This document shows, piece by piece, positions 17,904-28,155 of a stretch of DNA of 64,000 bases. The translations under genes and the position numbers were made by a program. The stretch is from Cupriavidus necator A5-1. GTDB taxonomy: Bacteria > Pseudomonadota > Gammaproteobacteria > Burkholderiales > Burkholderiaceae. Position 1 is the stretch's first letter; the number at the start of each line of letters is the position of its first letter. The notes beneath the pieces are model-generated. The model did no database searches. It worked only from the letters and a program-made list of their open reading frames with translations, and had not been told where the DNA came from. The DNA is taken from NCBI RefSeq assembly GCF_000744095.1, contig NZ_JQLI01000008.1:1116001-1180000 (forward strand), read 5' to 3'.

Positions 17904-19332
17904 GTTGAATGGCGATGGTTTTCAGTGTGGTGAATCCGTACAGGGCCTCGAAGCCCTTCTCGCGGCCGTAGCCGGACTGGCCGGTGCCGCCGAAAGGCAG
18001 CTCGACACCGCCGCCGGCACCGTAGTTGTTGATGAAGACCTGGCCCGCGCGCAGCTTGTGCGCCAGGCGCAGCTGGCGCCCGCCGTCGCGGGTCCAGACG
18101 CCGGCGACGAGCCCGTAGGGCGTGCCGTTGGCGAGTGCGATGGCCTCGGCCTCGGTGTCGAACGGCATCGCCGCAAGCAGCGGGCCGAACACTTCTTCCT
18201 GCGCCAGCCGGTGCGCGGGCGGCACGTCGCGGAACAGCATCGGCACCTGGTAGTAGCCGGCCTCCGGTGCCTCGGCCACGATCTGGCCCTGCGCCATCAC
18301 CGACACGCCCGCGTGCTGCGCATCGGAAACGAAGTCCCACACGCGCTGCTGCTGCTTGCGGCTGATCAGCGGGCCGCATTCCAGGTCCAGCTCCGAGGGG
18401 CCCACGCGCAGCGACTCGAACACCGACGCCAGCCGGTCGAGCAGGGCGTCGTAGACCGGCCGTTCCACCAGCAGGCGGCTGCCCGCCGAGCAGGTCTGGC
18501 CGGCATTCTGCACGATGCCGTTGACCACCACCGGGACCAGCGCGTCAAGGTCGGCATCGGCAAAGACGATCTGCGGCGACTTGCCGCCGAGTTCGAGCGT
18601 GACCGGCACATGGTTCTCGGCGGCCAGCTGGGCCACCTGCTTGCCGGTCTGGGGCGAGCCGGTGAACGAGATATGGTTGATGCCCGGGTGGCGCGCCAGC
18701 GCGGCACCGGCTTCATGGCCGTAGCCGGTGATGATATTGAGCGCACCTTCTGGCAGGCCGGCCTCGGCGGCGATCTCGGCCACACGCAGCAGCGACAGGC
18801 AGGCGTCCTCCGCCGGCTTGACCACGCAGGCGTTGCCAGTGGCCAGCGCCGCGCCCACGCTGCGCCCGAAGATCTGCAGCGGGTAGTTCCACGGGATGAT
18901 GTGGCCGGTCACGCCGTGCGGCTCGCGCACGGTCAGCACGGTGTAGCCGGGGGTGTAGGGGATGGTCTGGCCGTGCAGCTTGTCCACCGCGCCGGCGTAG
19001 AACTCGAAGTAGCGCGCCACGGCGCGGGCGTCGGCGCGTGCCTGGCGCAGCGGCTTGCCGGTGTCGCGGGCCTCGAGCGCGGCCAGCTCGTCCTCATGGT
19101 CGATCAGCGCCACGGCGACGCGGTTGAGCAGGCGCACGCGCTCGGCGGGCGCCATCTGGCCCCAAGCACCTTCGGCGGCCTGGCGCGCCGCATGGACGGC
19201 GACGTTGATATCGGTGGCGTTGCCGCGCGCGATCTCGGCAAACGGCTCGCCGCTGGACGGATCGAATACCTTGATGCGCAGGCCGTTGTCAGGCGCGATC
19301 AGGCGGTTGGCGACGAAGTGCTGGGCGTGCAT
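17896..19332 (-). CDS. NAD(P)-dependent aldehyde dehydrogenase
   Basis: A 478-aa member of the ALDH superfamily, oxidising an aldehyde to the acid in the cytosol. Key residues are visible: Asn149 (PWNYP), the cofactor motif FTGSPQTGK (223-231), general base Glu247 (LELGGKSP) and catalytic Cys281 (NAGQTCSAGSR). The length is normal for a full enzyme. It is the promoter-proximal gene of the ALDH - small membrane protein - SDR - MFS group, consistent with a two-step alcohol-to-acid route feeding on an imported organic anion or alcohol. The upstream 200 bp is shared with divergent ppa. Confidence 0.9.
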   Translation of the reverse strand: MHAQHFVANRLIAPDNGLRIKVFDPSSGEPFAEIARGNATDINVAVHAARQAAEGAWGQMAPAERVRLLNRVAVALIDHEDELAALEARDTGKPLRQARADARAVARYFEFYAGAVDKLHGQTIPYTPGYTVLTVREPHGVTGHIIPWNYPLQIFGRSVGAALATGNACVVKPAEDACLSLLRVAEIAAEAGLPEGALNIITGYGHEAGAALARHPGINHISFTGSPQTGKQVAQLAAENHVPVTLELGGKSPQIVFADADLDALVPVVVNGIVQNAGQTCSAGSRLLVERPVYDALLDRLASVFESLRVGPSELDLECGPLISRKQQQRVWDFVSDAQHAGVSVMAQGQIVAEAPEAGYYQVPMLFRDVPPAHRLAQEEVFGPLLAAMPFDTEAEAIALANGTPYGLVAGVWTRDGGRQLRLAHKLRAGQVFINNYGAGGGVELPFGGTGQSGYGREKGFEALYGFTTLKTIAIQHG

Positions 19333-19484
19333 GGGTGGCTCCGAAGCGGCGAGGGCAGCACGGGGCTGCGCAATTCAGTGACGGCTGAAGAATGCGCCAT
19401 TATCGCCGACGGCGGGCGGTCTGCAACGCGGCGCTTCCGGGGCGACCCGCGGCAGCTGTCAGCCTCTGGTCAGGCTCGAGCCGC

Positions 19485-19490
19485 TATAAT
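19485..19490 (+). promoter_or_regulatory. Probable -10 box of ppa
   Basis: A perfect TATAAT lies 42 bases before the ppa start codon, in otherwise GC-rich DNA. No good -35 match sits at the usual distance (GCCTCT at 17-bp spacing), so the promoter may depend on other contacts. The ppa ATG also has a good GGGAGA ribosome binding site. Confidence 0.55.
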
Positions 19491-19532
19491 GCCCGCCATC
19501 CAACAACCCAGCGCAGGCATCGGGAGAACCGC

Positions 19533-20060
19533 ATGAGCTTCAACCTCGTATCCCCAGGCAAGGACATCCCCAACGATTTCAACGTCATCATCGAGATCTC
19601 GGCCCAGAGCGATCCGGTGAAGTACGAGGCCGACAAGGAAACCGGCCTGCTGTTCGTCGACCGCTTTATCGGCACCGGCATGCGCTATCCGGCCAACTAC
19701 GGCTACATCCCGCAGACGCTGTCGGGCGACGGCGATCCGGTGGACGTGCTGGTGCTGTCGCCGTTCCCGATCCTGGCTGGCGCCGTGGTGCGCTGCCGTG
19801 CACTCGGCATGCTGAAGATGACCGACGAGTCGGGCGTGGACGCCAAGCTGGTCGCGGTGCCGCTGGACAAGCTGTCGCCCGCCACCGCCTACATGAAGGG
19901 GCTGTCGGACGTGCCGCAGAACACGCTGGACCAGATCAAGCACTTTTTTGAGCACTACAAGGCACTGGAAGCCGGCAAGTGGGTCAAGGTCGAAGGCTGG
20001 GCCGGCATCGAGGAAGCCCACAAGGAAATCACCGACGGCGTGGCGAACTACAAGAAGTGA
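19533..20060 (+). CDS. ppa: Inorganic pyrophosphatase (family I)
   Basis: Hydrolyses pyrophosphate to phosphate, pulling biosynthetic reactions forward. The 175-aa length is normal for the bacterial hexameric enzyme. The active-site signature DGDPVDVLV is present, with the upstream RYPANYGYIPQT and the later KVEGWAG segment contributing metal and phosphate contacts. Start at 19533 is supported by GGGAGA; the longer frame from 19392 has no homology. A strong terminator follows directly after the stop. Confidence 0.97.
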   Translation: MSFNLVSPGKDIPNDFNVIIEISAQSDPVKYEADKETGLLFVDRFIGTGMRYPANYGYIPQTLSGDGDPVDVLVLSPFPILAGAVVRCRALGMLKMTDESGVDAKLVAVPLDKLSPATAYMKGLSDVPQNTLDQIKHFFEHYKALEAGKWVKVEGWAGIEEAHKEITDGVANYKK

Positions 20061-20079
20061 GCTGAACCCCGGCTGAATC

Positions 20080-20106
20080 AACCCCGCTGCGGCGGGGTTT
20101 TTTTTG
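20080..20106 (+). terminator. Rho-independent terminator of ppa
   Basis: A GC stem CCCCGC / GCGGGG with a 4-base loop, flanked by AA/TT and followed by an uninterrupted run of eight or more T. It begins 20 bp after the ppa stop codon. Confidence 0.9.
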
Positions 20107-20188
20107 GCCGTCGCTTGACGGTGGTTAGCACCGCGCAGAGTGGCCTGGGCTACGCTTGAGCGGTGTTTTTGACGAGAGAAGAGCCCAC

Positions 20189-20761
20189 ATGACCCACATC
20201 ACCAATATCCAGTCCCTGCCCGACGTGTTGTCGCCGTCGCGCCGCTATGGTCGGCTGGCGGTGTCCTTCCACTGGTCGGTTTTCCTGCTGATCGCGCTGG
20301 CGTATGCCGCGGTCGAGCTGACGGGCAACTTCGCCAAAGGCACGCCGCCGCGCGCGCTGGCGATGGCGGTGCACGAGTGGGCCGGGGTGCTGGTGCTGGG
20401 ACTGACGGTGCCGCGCCTGCTGTGGCGCCTGGTGCGCGGCGCACCCGCGCCGGAGCCGGGGCGGCGCCTGATGCAGCTGGCCGGGTCGGCGATGCACTGG
20501 GTGCTGTACCTGTTTATCCTGGCGCAGCCGCTGCTGGGGCTGCTGGCGATCAATGCCGGCGGGCACCTGCTGGCGCTGCCACCGCTGGGCCTCGAGATTC
20601 CCGCGCTGGTGGGGCCGGATCCCGCGCTGAAGGGCACCGTCAAGGAGATCCACGAGACCCTGGGCACCGCCTTCTACCTGGTGATCGGCCTGCATGCGAT
20701 GGCGGCGCTGTTCCACCACTACATGCTGGGCGATAACACGCTGCGGCGGATGCTGCGCTGA
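20189..20761 (+). CDS. Cytochrome b561 family protein
   Basis: A 190-aa integral membrane di-heme b-type cytochrome of the bacterial b561 (CybB/YceJ) type, passing electrons between quinone and a periplasmic or superoxide partner. Four membrane helices are apparent. Candidate heme-ligating histidines lie in helix 1 (SFHWSVFLL), helix 2 (AVHEWAG), the third helix pair (SAMHWVLYL) and the last helix (IGLHAMAALFHHY). The start at 20189 gives the standard N-terminal tail before YGRLAVSFHW. It stands alone between ppa and a convergent GNAT-like gene that ends 9 bp away. Confidence 0.88.
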   Translation: MTHITNIQSLPDVLSPSRRYGRLAVSFHWSVFLLIALAYAAVELTGNFAKGTPPRALAMAVHEWAGVLVLGLTVPRLLWRLVRGAPAPEPGRRLMQLAGSAMHWVLYLFILAQPLLGLLAINAGGHLLALPPLGLEIPALVGPDPALKGTVKEIHETLGTAFYLVIGLHAMAALFHHYMLGDNTLRRMLR

Positions 20762-20770
20762 GCGCCGCGA

Positions 20771-22015
20771 TTAGGAGCGCGTGAACGGATTGCGTTCGCC
20801 CAGCTCGTCCAGATAAGCGTCGATGCCCTGGCGCTCGCGCGCCAGGAAGCGCTCGACCGCATCGGCAAAATCCGGATGCGCCAGCCAGTGCGCCGAACGC
20901 GTGGCCACCGGCAGGAAGCCGCGCGCCATCTTGTGCTCGCCCTGCGCGCCGCCTTCGAAGGTGCGGATGCCTTGCGCGATGCAGAACTCCAGCGGCTGGT
21001 AGTAGGCCGTCTCGAAGTGCAGGCACGGGTGGTATTCGAGCGCGCCCCAGTAGCGACCATACAGCGTGCTGACTTCGTGCGCGTCGTCGTACACCAGCAG
21101 CGAGGACGCGATCCGCTGGCCCTCGCGCTCGGCCACCACCAGCAGCAGATGGTTCGGCATGGCCGCGCCGATGCGCCGGAAGAAATCCAGGTTCAGGTAG
21201 GGCGTGGAATGGTGCTCGCGGTAGGTCTGGCGATAGCAGCGGTTGAAGAAGCGCCACGCATCGTCGTCGATCTCGCCGCCGCGCAGGTGGCGGAAGGTAA
21301 TGCCGGCCTGCGCCACCTGGCGCCGCTCGGCGCGGATGTTCTTGCGCTTCTTCTGCGACAGCGTGGCAAGGAAATCGTCGAAGCTGGCATAGCGTTCGCC
21401 GCCCGGGCCTGGATCCGCGCCTTCGCCACCGTTGGTCCAGTGGAACTGCACGCCATGGCGCATCAGCATGCCGGCCTCCTGCATCAGGTCGGCCTCGGCA
21501 TCGTCGGGGAACAGGATATGCAGCGACGACATCTTGCTTTCCGCCGCCAGCGCCAGGGCCACCTGCAGCAGCAGCCGGCGCGCCGCCTCGTCCTCTGCAA
21601 TCAGCCGCGCCCCGCGCACCGGCGTGAACGGGATCGCCGACAGCCACTTGGGGTAGTACTCGATGCCGTGGCGCGCGTAGGCGTCGGCCCAGGCCCAGTC
21701 GAACACATACTCGCCATACGAATGCGCCTTGGCATAGAGCGGCATCGCCGCGGCCAGCCGTTCGCCGACCCACAGCGTCAGGTAGCGCGGATGCCAGCCG
21801 GTTTCTCCGCATGCGCTGCCGCTGGCATGCAGCGCATGCAGGAAGGCGTGGCGCAGGAAGGGCGTGGCCTCGGGCTGGCGTGACAGCAGCGCATCCCAGG
21901 CAGCCGGGTCGATTCCGGCCAGGTCGGAGACGATCTCTGTGCGGTAGCCCAAGGTATCCGGTTGGCTGGCTTTGTGGCTGTCTGCGGCCGCGGTAATGCC
22001 GGAATCCGACTGCAT
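20771..22015 (-). CDS. GNAT/FemAB-like N-acyltransferase domain protein (COG3146 type)
   Basis: A 414-aa protein of the DUF482/COG3146 group, distantly related to FemAB-type acyltransferases. Typical segments are TPFLRHAFLHALHASGSACGETGWHP cut here as two parts (TPFLRHAFLHAL, then ETGWHPRYLTLW), LSQKKRKNIRAERR (basic motif), YLNLDFFRRIG, and the C-terminal LYGRYWGALEYHPCLHFET and FEGGAQGEHKMARGF. The substrate is not known; cell-wall or protein modification has been suggested for relatives. ATG at 22015 is preferred over the TTG at 22051. The promoter region is bounded on the left by the IscB element. Confidence 0.78.
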   Translation of the reverse strand: MQSDSGITAAADSHKASQPDTLGYRTEIVSDLAGIDPAAWDALLSRQPEATPFLRHAFLHALHASGSACGETGWHPRYLTLWVGERLAAAMPLYAKAHSYGEYVFDWAWADAYARHGIEYYPKWLSAIPFTPVRGARLIAEDEAARRLLLQVALALAAESKMSSLHILFPDDAEADLMQEAGMLMRHGVQFHWTNGGEGADPGPGGERYASFDDFLATLSQKKRKNIRAERRQVAQAGITFRHLRGGEIDDDAWRFFNRCYRQTYREHHSTPYLNLDFFRRIGAAMPNHLLLVVAEREGQRIASSLLVYDDAHEVSTLYGRYWGALEYHPCLHFETAYYQPLEFCIAQGIRTFEGGAQGEHKMARGFLPVATRSAHWLAHPDFADAVERFLARERQGIDAYLDELGERNPFTRS

Positions 22016-22248
22016 TGGCAAGGGTCCGTGATCGAGGATGGAGGGGAGCAAGAGCGCGGCGGCCCGGGGCTGGCGGCCGGCCCGGTCGAGTCTACCGGAA
22101 ACGGCCCCCGGGCGCTGCGCAGTGCCGTGACGGCAGTACGGGGATAGCCGACGTAGAATGGCGAGTATGCGTCACGCCAAAACTTCCTGCTGAATCGCAC
22201 CCGGCTGTGCCGCGCGCGCCAGTGCCGCACCCCAGGATCCCGATCGTC

Positions 22249-22528
22249 AGCTACCCCGGCCTAAAGGCCGGAGCTTGAAAGGCAACTGACAAGCTCGGGT
22301 TGACCAGGCAAAGCGGTAACCAACCCGCTACGTTGCGAATAGGTGCAAGACCGACGTTGGGATGCTTCACTTAGTCCCAAACTCTCGAAGCCCCGGTTGC
22401 AGACAAGCGACAGGGTAAGCACGAAACGGACAGGGGCAGATCGCCGGTTCGCAACCTTGCCGAAGGGAGACGCCCCGCAAGGGGCGCGTAACCAGGCCCG
22501 TAAGGGCAACCATATAGGAGAGATTGCC
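22249..22528 (+). ncRNA. Probable IscB omega-RNA
   Basis: IscB uses an omega-RNA encoded just upstream of its gene, with the guide taken from DNA flanking the left end. Here the 280 bp before iscB hold no plausible gene but are rich in potential stems: CCGGCC/GGCCGG at the left end, GCCCCGC-AA-GGGGC-type pairing at ~22472-22487 (CGCCCCGCAAGGGGCG) and GCCCGTAAGGGC at ~22496-22507. The predicted guide would be the ~16-20 nt just before about 22249. Boundaries and processing are inferred from the family, not seen. Confidence 0.6.
22516..22520 (+). promoter_or_regulatory. Ribosome binding site deciding the iscB start
   Basis: AGGAG lies eight bases before the ATG at 22529. That ATG begins the family N-terminus MAVFVLDKHGKPLMP, so the in-frame open extension back to 22343 is omega-RNA and not protein. 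Confidence 0.8.
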
Positions 22529-23919
22529 ATGGCAGTCTTTGTGTTGGACAAGCACGGCAAGCCGTTGATGCCGTGTAGTGAGAAGCGAGCGCGGTTGCTG
22601 CTCGAGCGTGGCCGCGCTCGCGTGCATCGGCTGATGCCGTTCGCGATCCGGCTGATTGACCGGTGGCTGAACGACAGTGAAGTCCAGCCCCTGCGCCTTA
22701 AGCTGGATCCGGGCAGCAAAGAGACTGGTGTCGCTATCGTCCGCGAGGCGACCTTTGGCGCAGACGGAGCCCGCAGGGCTTACGTTCTTTCGCTGGCCGA
22801 GATCATCCACCGTGGCCGGCAGATCAGCGAGGCGTTGACTGCCCGCCGTTCGATGCGGCGCGCCCGCCGCGGGCGCAAGACGCGCTACCGCGCAGCGCGA
22901 TTTGACAACCGCCGCCGGCCCGAAGGCTGGCTTGCGCCTAGCCTTCGCCACCGCGTCGTCACCACCGAAGCGTGGGTGCGCCGCTTCATCAAACTCGCTC
23001 CCATCACTGCTCTGAGCCTGGAATTGGTCCGCTTTGACATGCAGGCGATGGAAAATCCGGAGATCTCCGGGGTCGAATACCAGCAAGGGACACTCCTTGG
23101 CTATGAGGTCAAGGAGTATCTCCTGGCGAAGTTCGGGCGAACCTGCTCCTACTGCGACGCGGCCGATCGTCCCTTGGAGACTGAGCACATTGTCGCCAAG
23201 GCTTGCGGCGGCTCGAACCGCGTTTCCAATCTCACGCTCGCTTGCCGGCCCTGCAATGAGAAGAAGGGAAAGTTGCCGCTGGAGGTATTTCTGCGCAAGG
23301 ATCCAGCGCGCGCCAAGCGAATCCTGGCGCGCGCGAAAGCACCATTGCGGGATGCCGCTGCGGTGAACGCCACCCGCTTGGCCCTCCTGGACGCCCTCAA
23401 ATCCTTCGGCCTGCCGGTCGAAACAGGATCAGGCGGCCAGACCAAGTACAACCATCGGCGCCTCGAAATCCCCAAGTCGCATGCGCTCGATGCAGCCTGC
23501 GTTGGGCAAGTGCATTCCGTCCTGGACTGGCAACGACCCGTGCTGCGTATCCAATGCACTGGCCGCGGGAGCTATCAGAGGACCCGGCTGAGCGCCAACG
23601 GCTTCCCGCGCGGCTATCTAATGCGAAGCAAACGCGCATTTGGGTTTCAGACCGGCGACATGGTCAAGGCAATCGTTCCTACTGGCAAGAAGGCCGGCAC
23701 GTATGTCGGCCGGGTCGCCATCAGGGCGACTGGCTTCTTCAACATCCAAACTGCTGCTGGCGCTGTGCAGGGCATGCACTGCAAAGTGTTCCAGCGCGGC
23801 GACGGATACGGATACCAACTCGTAGTGCAAACAGCAAAGGAGAGCGAGAACAGGGGCGACGCTTCGCGTCGCGCTCTATCCCTCCCCGGCCTGAAGGCCG
23901 AGGTTTCTCGCGCAAACTG

Positions 23920-23920
<1 letters not shown>
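22529..23920 (+). CDS. iscB: RNA-guided endonuclease IscB
   Basis: A 463-aa ancestor-type relative of Cas9. Domains in order: PLMP domain (PLMP at 12-15), RuvC-I with Asp60 (KLDPGSKETG), an Arg-rich bridge helix (RRSMRRARRGRKTRYR, ~106-121), RuvC-II with Glu165 (LSLELVRFD), an HNH domain (Cys206/Cys209, Glu219-His220, Asn234, Cys239/Cys242-Asn243) and RuvC-III with His318 and Asp321 (SHALDA), then a C-terminal TAM-interacting region. All catalytic residues are present, so it should cut double-stranded DNA with its omega-RNA. The last residues (LPGLKAEVSRAN) are encoded by the right-end hairpin of the element. The stop codon overlaps the nadE start (TGATG). No transposase is nearby. Confidence 0.93.
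23887..23900 (+). repeat. Right-end hairpin of the IscB element
   Basis: CGGCC-TGAA-GGCCG followed by GGTTTCTCGCGC resembles the right-end structures of IS605-type elements. It lies inside the last codons of iscB and 19 bp before the nadE start codon. Confidence 0.65.
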
Positions 23921-25968
<2,048 letters not shown>

Positions 25969-25994
25969 CAGGGCGACCCTTTTGCCGAATGAGC

Positions 25995-26022
25995 ATGGCC
26001 CGCGTTTGCGGGCCATTTTTCT
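25995..26022 (+). terminator. Rho-independent terminator of nadE
   Basis: Perfect stem ATGGCCCGC / GCGGGCCAT with a GTTT loop, followed by TTTTCTT. It starts 26 bp after the nadE stop. Confidence 0.9.
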
Positions 26023-26030
26023 TGGGAATT

Positions 26031-26356
26031 TCAGGCTGCAGGGCCCGACACGATCTTGAGCCCGACCACGCCACTCAGGATCAGGCCGATGCAAGCCACG
26101 CGCGCCTGCGACACCGGCTCGCCCAGCCACAGCATGCCCAGCATCGCAGTGCCCGCGGCACCGATGCCGGTCCACACCGCATAGGCCGTGCCCACCGGCA
26201 GCACGCGCAGCGACAGCGTCAGCAACACGATGCTGGCCAGTCCGGTGGCCACGGCATAGACGCTTGCCACAGCCGGCTGAAGCCGGCCGACCACTTCATG
26301 CCGAAAGCAAAGGCGATTTCAAGCAGGCCGGCCACGCCCAACAATATCCAGGACAT
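26031..26356 (-). pseudogene. SMR-family efflux protein, frameshifted
   Basis: Reading from the ATG at 26356 the sequence gives a normal SMR start (MSWILLGVAGLLEIAFAFGM, then KWSAGFSRLW), after which the frame is wrong. The next frame supplies the rest: ASVYAVATGLASIVLL, then LPVGTAYAVWTGIGAAGT and LWLGEPVS. Together they make one SugE/EmrE-like four-helix exporter of about 107 residues with the conserved membrane Glu (LLEIAFAF). The break lies at about 26262-26278, in a CCGGCTGTGG context, and is best explained by loss of one of two direct 10-bp repeats. Either the gene is inactive or this is a sequence error. It sits 4 bp after the TehA-like gene. Confidence 0.75.
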
Positions 26357-26359
26357 CGC

Positions 26360-27349
26360 TCAGGCGGCCAGCAGCCGCTGCGTGAACAGGCCGTGCAGCG
26401 TGCGCACGAACAGCACCGCGATCGCCACCGTCAGCACCAGCAGGATCAGGCCCGCCACCCACGCCAGCACGCCGGTCTGCACATGCGCCGCATACTTCAG
26501 CGCCGCGTTCGACAGCGCCGCCATCGGGAAGCTGATGGCCCACCACGACGGCGCGAACGGCGCCGGGCGGCGGAACACGCGCCACGACAGCAGCAGGAAC
26601 AGGAACAGGCCGAAGTAGAACAGCATGCCGGCGAACATGTCGATGTGCCCGGTCACGTTGACGTAGGCCAGGAAGCCCACCTCGAACGGCGCGATCAGGA
26701 TGATCAGCGACGGCACCATGCCGGCCGGCAGCGGATCGTGGTGGAACAGGCGCGAGAAGACCATGGTGAAGAACACCAGCGCCATCATCGTGCCGACCGC
26801 CATCGCGAACAGGTTGACCTCATGCGCCCACGCCATCGGCATGGTGCCCCCGGCCACGGCGATGTCGAGCGTGGCCACGCCCGGGATCAGCCACGCCGGC
26901 ACGACGTGCGTCGGATCGCCCTTGCCGCGGAAGAGGCGGCTGGCAATGGCGAAGGTCAGCGCGATGGTCAGCACGGTGCCCAGCGTCCAGATCGCTTGGC
27001 CCAGCGCCTGATGGTGCACGCCGACGACCGATGACAGCAGCAGGATGGCAATGGTGATGGTGCCGAAGAAATTCCCGGCCACCGGATGGTTGAACTCGGC
27101 CCGGACCGCATCCCGGTAGCGCAGCCACTTGGCCAGGTAGCCGGCGGCCAGCGCGAGGAAGGCGAGCACGGCGACCACGCCGACGGCGTCGCCGATGGCG
27201 GGGCTGGTGCCGAAGACCGGGCCCGCGCCGCGCCATGCCATCGACAGGCCGGACAGGCCCATCACGGCGCCGAACAGGTTGACGGGGAGATGCTTCACCG
27301 AGCTGCGCGGCGCCGGCAGGCTGGCCGCGGGGTTGGCTGCAAAAGTCAT
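26360..27349 (-). CDS. TehA/SLAC1-family membrane channel or transporter
   Basis: A 329-aa protein with about ten membrane helices, matching the tellurite-resistance/dicarboxylate transporter (TDT, SLAC1) family, which forms anion-conducting channels. Characteristic segments are NLFGAVMGLSGLSMAWR near the N-terminus, EFNHPVAGNFFGTI after helix 2, and APFEVGFLAY in the middle; the family's central pore phenylalanine should lie in helix 5 or 9. Substrate is not determinable: relatives move tellurite-linked anions, sulfite or C4-dicarboxylates. The SMR pseudogene follows directly on the same strand. Upstream 250 bp to the next gene holds the divergent promoters. Confidence 0.82.
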   Translation of the reverse strand: MTFAANPAASLPAPRSSVKHLPVNLFGAVMGLSGLSMAWRGAGPVFGTSPAIGDAVGVVAVLAFLALAAGYLAKWLRYRDAVRAEFNHPVAGNFFGTITIAILLLSSVVGVHHQALGQAIWTLGTVLTIALTFAIASRLFRGKGDPTHVVPAWLIPGVATLDIAVAGGTMPMAWAHEVNLFAMAVGTMMALVFFTMVFSRLFHHDPLPAGMVPSLIILIAPFEVGFLAYVNVTGHIDMFAGMLFYFGLFLFLLLSWRVFRRPAPFAPSWWAISFPMAALSNAALKYAAHVQTGVLAWVAGLILLVLTVAIAVLFVRTLHGLFTQRLLAA

Positions 27350-27606
27350 AGGGATAGGTCTACTTCAGTGGATCGACCGGCACGCCGTGTGCCTGGCGGG
27401 AGGGTTGCCGGGGCCGCGTCCGGTGGTCTGTGAAGGGGGAGGCGGCCTGGTGGGAGGAATTATGGTTGGCGCTCTCGCTGGCTGAAAGAAGCAATAGACG
27501 TCAGATTCGGCCAATCGAAACACGGCGTCGGCCAGTGCCGCCGCAGCGCCGGATTTCCTCCCTAGACTGCGCCCCGGTTCGATTGCGTAGCAGAGGAACG
27601 ACAGCA

Positions 27607-28020
27607 ATGACGAGACAAATGACGAGGGGCGCCGCCCGTGCCGCCTGGCTGGTGGCGTGTTGCCTGGGCCTGGCCGCGTGCATCCAGGCGCCGATCCGGC
27701 CCCATGAAGGTGCGCCTGTTGTGCGGCACGGGCAGGGCGGTGCCCGCGAGCACATGGACGGCGTTGATATCTGGATGCGGGGCAAGCCGCCGCGGCCCTA
27801 TGAAGTGCTGGCCTATACGAGCGTGGAAACGCCGGAAGGCTGGATCGGCGAGCGCATCCTGCTGTCGCGGGTGGCCAGTCGCGTGCGCGAGGCGGGCGGC
27901 GACGCCGCCCTGCTGGATGCGCAGCGCACCCGGCTGCACACGCTGCATCGCGCTGGCGGCAACACGGCGCTGGCGGAGTCCGGGCGCATCGTCGACATCA
28001 CGATCGTGCGTTATCGCTAG
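27607..28020 (+). CDS. Small lipoprotein
   Basis: A 137-aa predicted lipoprotein: basic start, hydrophobic segment and lipobox LAAC with Cys25. The mature part contains RPYEVLAYTSVETPEGWIGE and ends in a beta-like VDITIVRYR. No named family is recognised. An alternative start four codons in (MTRGAA) keeps the lipobox. The previous gene is divergent (257 bp away) and the next gene, a GlxA-type regulator, follows after 135 bp on the same strand. Function unknown. Confidence 0.65.
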   Translation: MTRQMTRGAARAAWLVACCLGLAACIQAPIRPHEGAPVVRHGQGGAREHMDGVDIWMRGKPPRPYEVLAYTSVETPEGWIGERILLSRVASRVREAGGDAALLDAQRTRLHTLHRAGGNTALAESGRIVDITIVRYR

Positions 28021-28155
28021 GCGCCGCGCCAGGGCCGGGCGTGCCGGCAAATCCAGCCGGACCTGCATCAGTCCCGGCCATGCGCCTGCCATTCTGGCTG
28101 GATCTGCCTAGACTTGCGGTATCCGGCCATCGGCCACGCTCCTCGCTTTGTTGTC

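Larger units (their letters stand above)
22249..23910 (+). mobile_element. IscB element (IS200/IS605-like, no transposase)
   Basis: The unit is defined by two similar hairpins: at the left CCGGCC-TAAA-GGCCGG (22256-22271, extended by outer AGCT/AGCT) and at the right CGGCC-TGAA-GGCCG (23887-23900) followed by GGTTTCTCGCGC. Between them lie a structured ~250-nt leader and the iscB gene, nothing else. This matches the known layout of IscB loci, which descend from IS200/IS605 transposons and are mobilised by a TnpA encoded elsewhere. The exact ends cannot be fixed without an empty-site comparison; given limits are the hairpins plus a few bases. It lies directly upstream of nadE. Confidence 0.65.

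Noticed and set aside
22343..22528. In-frame N-terminal extension of iscB
   Set aside because: Overlaps the omega-RNA region; the ATG at 22529 has a good AGGAG and gives the family N-terminus.
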